Positions 63,228 to 64,000 of a stretch of DNA of 64,000 bases are shown one piece after another. A program made the position numbers and the translations under genes. This DNA comes from DASPTH01 sp046727575 (GTDB lineage: Bacteria > Actinomycetota > Acidimicrobiia > IMCC26256 > DASPTH01), in assembly GCA_046727575.1 (NCBI GenBank), contig JBKPCV010000054.1, forward strand, positions 1-64,000. The letters are read 5' to 3'. Numbering within the stretch: the stretch's first letter is position 1; each line of letters begins with the position of its first letter. Below the pieces are notes generated by a model. It made no database searches. It was not told where the DNA came from and saw nothing but the letters and a program-made list of their open reading frames with translations.

Positions 63228-63923
63228 CTATCCACCGCGGTACCACGTGATGAGCGTGGCGCCGATGAGGATCGCGGTGAGCGCGCCAGCGGCGAGGAAC
63301 GGCCCGAACGGCAGCGGCTCGCTGCGTTGACGGACGTGCAGCACGATCAACGCGACACCGACGAGCGCTCCGTACAGGAAGCCCAGGAAGAACCCGAGCA
63401 GGAGCTCATCCCACCCGAGCCAGCCGAGCGACAGTCCGAGCACGAACGCGAGCTTCACGTCGCCGAAGCCCATACTCCGCGGCGAGACGAGGTGCAGGAC
63501 GAAGAAGACCGCGAACGCGACCACCCCGCACACGAGCCCGCGTGCGAGCGCTCCGAAGTCGTCGTCGCCGAGTGATGCCACGGCGAGGAGCGCGACCATC
63601 GCGAGGGCGAGCGGGTACACGATTCGATTCGGGAGGATGTAGTGCTGGAGGTCGATCGCGGAGAGCGCGACCAGAGCGGCTGCGAGCACGAGATAGGCAG
63701 GGAGCGCCCATGACCCGTCGAAGCGCGCGGCCAACCCGCCGAACAACACACCGCACACGGCGCTCACCACTGCTCGTCCCGTGTCCGAGGACGGCGCGAT
63801 CGATTCGTCGTCGACCGGCCCCGAGACGGGTTGCCGGTGCGGCACGCGCGTGATCACCGGATCCAGCAGCCATCCCACCGCGAGGCCGACCGCGCCCAGC
63901 GCGAACGCCAGCGTCGCGGTCAC
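63228..63923 (-). CDS. A24 family prepilin peptidase
   Basis: A 231-residue polytopic inner-membrane aspartic protease. The catalytic Asp residues are in AIDLQHYILPNRIVYP and the GFGDVKL motif; about seven hydrophobic helices are visible. It lacks the N-terminal cysteine-rich methylase domain of the long PilD form. GTG 63923 overlaps the aroE stop (GTGA), preferred over an upstream GTG at 63986. No pilin genes are in the window, but the aroE-pilD-aroC context is common in actinobacteria. Confidence 0.88.
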   Translation of the reverse strand: MTATLAFALGAVGLAVGWLLDPVITRVPHRQPVSGPVDDESIAPSSDTGRAVVSAVCGVLFGGLAARFDGSWALPAYLVLAAALVALSAIDLQHYILPNRIVYPLALAMVALLAVASLGDDDFGALARGLVCGVVAFAVFFVLHLVSPRSMGFGDVKLAFVLGLSLGWLGWDELLLGFFLGFLYGALVGVALIVLHVRQRSEPLPFGPFLAAGALTAILIGATLITWYRGG

Positions 63924-64000
63924 GAGCCGGGTTGGCGTGATGCTGCGGCGCGCATGGCCTCGAGCGGCGCGTCGACGCCCGTCCACAGCTCGAACGCCAG
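63920..64000 (-). CDS. aroE: shikimate dehydrogenase, C-terminal end only
   Basis: The last 26 codons on the minus strand read LAFELWTGVDAPLEAMRAAA and end SRQPGS before TGA (63922-63920). This matches the AroE C-terminal helix (family pattern GALAFELWTG..AP...MR). The gene continues past the right edge. It completes an aroE-pilD-aroC-aroK-aroB-aroQ series. Confidence 0.75.
   Translation of the reverse strand: MAFELWTGVDAPLEAMRAAASRQPGS

Overview
The window is high-GC DNA from an actinobacterium. The 5' part of a 16S rRNA gene at the left edge, an actinobacterial integration host factor (mIHF), a PriA homologue without Walker A, the clpS-DUF2017 pair, a DUF1844 protein and many GTG/TTG starts all point to Actinomycetota. 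From memory the 16S 5' region looks most like Acidimicrobiia; that class assignment is inference. Nearly everything is chromosomal housekeeping on the minus strand. Plus-strand genes are confined to a 64-residue membrane protein (939-1133), a DUF1844/GH15 pair (20.9-23.2 kb) and an accessory block (49.5-54.3 kb).

Layout. 1-0.8 kb: 16S 5' end, leader and promoter. 1.1-11.65 kb: tyrS, a 3-methyladenine DNA glycosylase and the arginine cluster argC-J-B-D-F-R-G-H (transcribed right to left). 11.7-14 kb: MFS exporter with its TetR regulator. 14-20.7 kb: J-domain membrane protein, thioesterase, pheS-pheT, a SpoU methyltransferase and infC-rpmI-rplT. 23.4-27.9 kb: ribD-ribE-ribBA-ribH followed by hisG. 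28-30.8 kb: alcohol dehydrogenase and N-acyl-D-amino-acid deacylase. 30.8-49.4 kb: a long run from pyrR through pyrB, pyrC, carA, carB, pyrD, pyrF, mihF, gmk, rpoZ, coaBC, metK, priA, def, fmt, rsmB and rpe to mog. 49.5-56.4 kb: accessory block with a decayed SnoaL-like gene, an orphan CoxL-type molybdenum hydroxylase subunit, acetoacetyl-CoA synthetase, an AAA ATPase and a frameshifted SDR. 56.4-64 kb: DUF4190 protein and the run aroE(partial)-pilD-aroC-aroK-aroB-aroQ-pepQ-efp-nusB-clpS-DUF2017.

Gene junctions are very tight. At least ten use a GTGA overlap, five ATGA and three TGATG, which I used to settle several starts. Several promoters put the -10 hexamer 6-8 nt before the start codon (argC, def, aroC, MFS), implying leaderless mRNAs.

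Most interesting: (1) a dispersed family of about 45-bp palindromic elements, mostly intergenic, but one copy sits in frame inside argG and another forms the C-terminal tail of ribE, both read in the same frame, as known for Rickettsia palindromic elements; (2) a pyr leader with an exact PyrR-binding consensus overlapping the pyrR Shine-Dalgarno, and an intrinsic terminator inside the first codons of pyrR, suggesting translation-coupled attenuation; (3) perfect palindromic operators over the promoters of the arg and rib operons; (4) gmk apparently starting at CTG and infC at ATA; (5) a 13-bp inverted repeat abutting the carA Shine-Dalgarno; (6) class 1B-like pyrD without pyrK.
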